Shown here one piece after another: positions 13,837 through 13,950 of a stretch of DNA of 13,950 bases. The DNA lies in NCBI GenBank assembly GCA_030740295.1, contig JASLXP010001139.1, positions 1 to 13,950 of the forward strand, read 5' to 3'. Below the pieces are notes generated by a model. That model was not told the DNA's origin, made no database searches, and saw only the letters and a list, made by a program, of their open reading frames with translations. The stretch is from Planctomycetota bacterium (GTDB lineage Bacteria; Planctomycetota; PUPC01; JACPCR01). Within the stretch, counting starts at the first letter, position 1. Each line of letters begins with the position of its first letter. A program made the position numbers and the translations under genes.

Positions 13837-13950
13837 CCATTCACCATTCACCATTCACCATTCACCATTCACCATTCACCATTCACCATTCACCATTCAC
13901 CATTCACCATTCACCATTCACCAGTCACCATTCACCATTCACCATTCACC
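13837..13950 (+). repeat. (CCATTCA)n heptanucleotide tandem array
   Basis: Sixteen complete 7-bp units plus two bases run to the window edge and surely continue. All units are identical except the thirteenth (13921-13927), which reads CCAGTCA. The plus strand has no stop in any frame within the array and the minus strand stops in every frame, so open frames here are artefacts. Confidence 0.97.

Overview
The window reads as a compactly coded bacterial chromosome segment of moderate GC content. It holds a standard alaS and an rnhA, a mycobacterial-type sulfur-carrier pair (cysO-mec), and a full partner-switching signalling module with two-component style sensing. Shine-Dalgarno sites are present at some genes and absent at others. 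These traits, plus heptanucleotide tandem repeats in the gaps, suggest a free-living, probably uncultured lineage, but I cannot name a phylum from the sequence with confidence.

Left part (1-4503). A bidirectional hairpin terminator (16-47) ends a minus-strand ClpX-like AAA+ unfoldase gene (59-1651). Its protein lacks the usual ClpX zinc domain and appears to carry a second, degenerate copy of the C-terminal small subdomain. Divergently on the plus strand lie a small membrane protein with a TPR-like tail and a zinc-free medium-chain oxidoreductase, spaced as an operon. A structured gap follows, then cysO (small ubiquitin-like sulfur carrier ending Gly-Gly), a strong intrinsic terminator, and mec (JAMM/MPN+ metalloprotease). 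In the mycobacterial precedent this pair makes cysteine on a protein carrier and releases it.

Middle (4504-7737). alaS lies on the minus strand, convergent with mec across a two-tier palindrome. Upstream of alaS are an extended -10 promoter and about 500 bp of composite repeats: five forward copies of a core separated by variable numbers of a 7-bp unit, then two inverted copies.

Right part (7738-13950). Six minus-strand genes form one tight unit, read in the order: PAS-GAF-GAF histidine kinase, RsbV-like anti-anti-sigma factor, RsbW-like anti-sigma kinase, membrane GAF-PP2C (RsbU/SpoIIE-like) phosphatase, a protein with two STAS domains, and rnhA. The expected logic is that the phosphatase dephosphorylates STAS partners, which then bind the RsbW-like kinase and release its target. 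No sigma factor and no response regulator lie in the window, so input and output are open. A candidate promoter with a 10-bp direct repeat just upstream precedes the kinase gene. Beyond it a (CCATTCA)n array runs off the window edge. The six-gene unit is thus bracketed by heptamer repeats whose units resemble each other.
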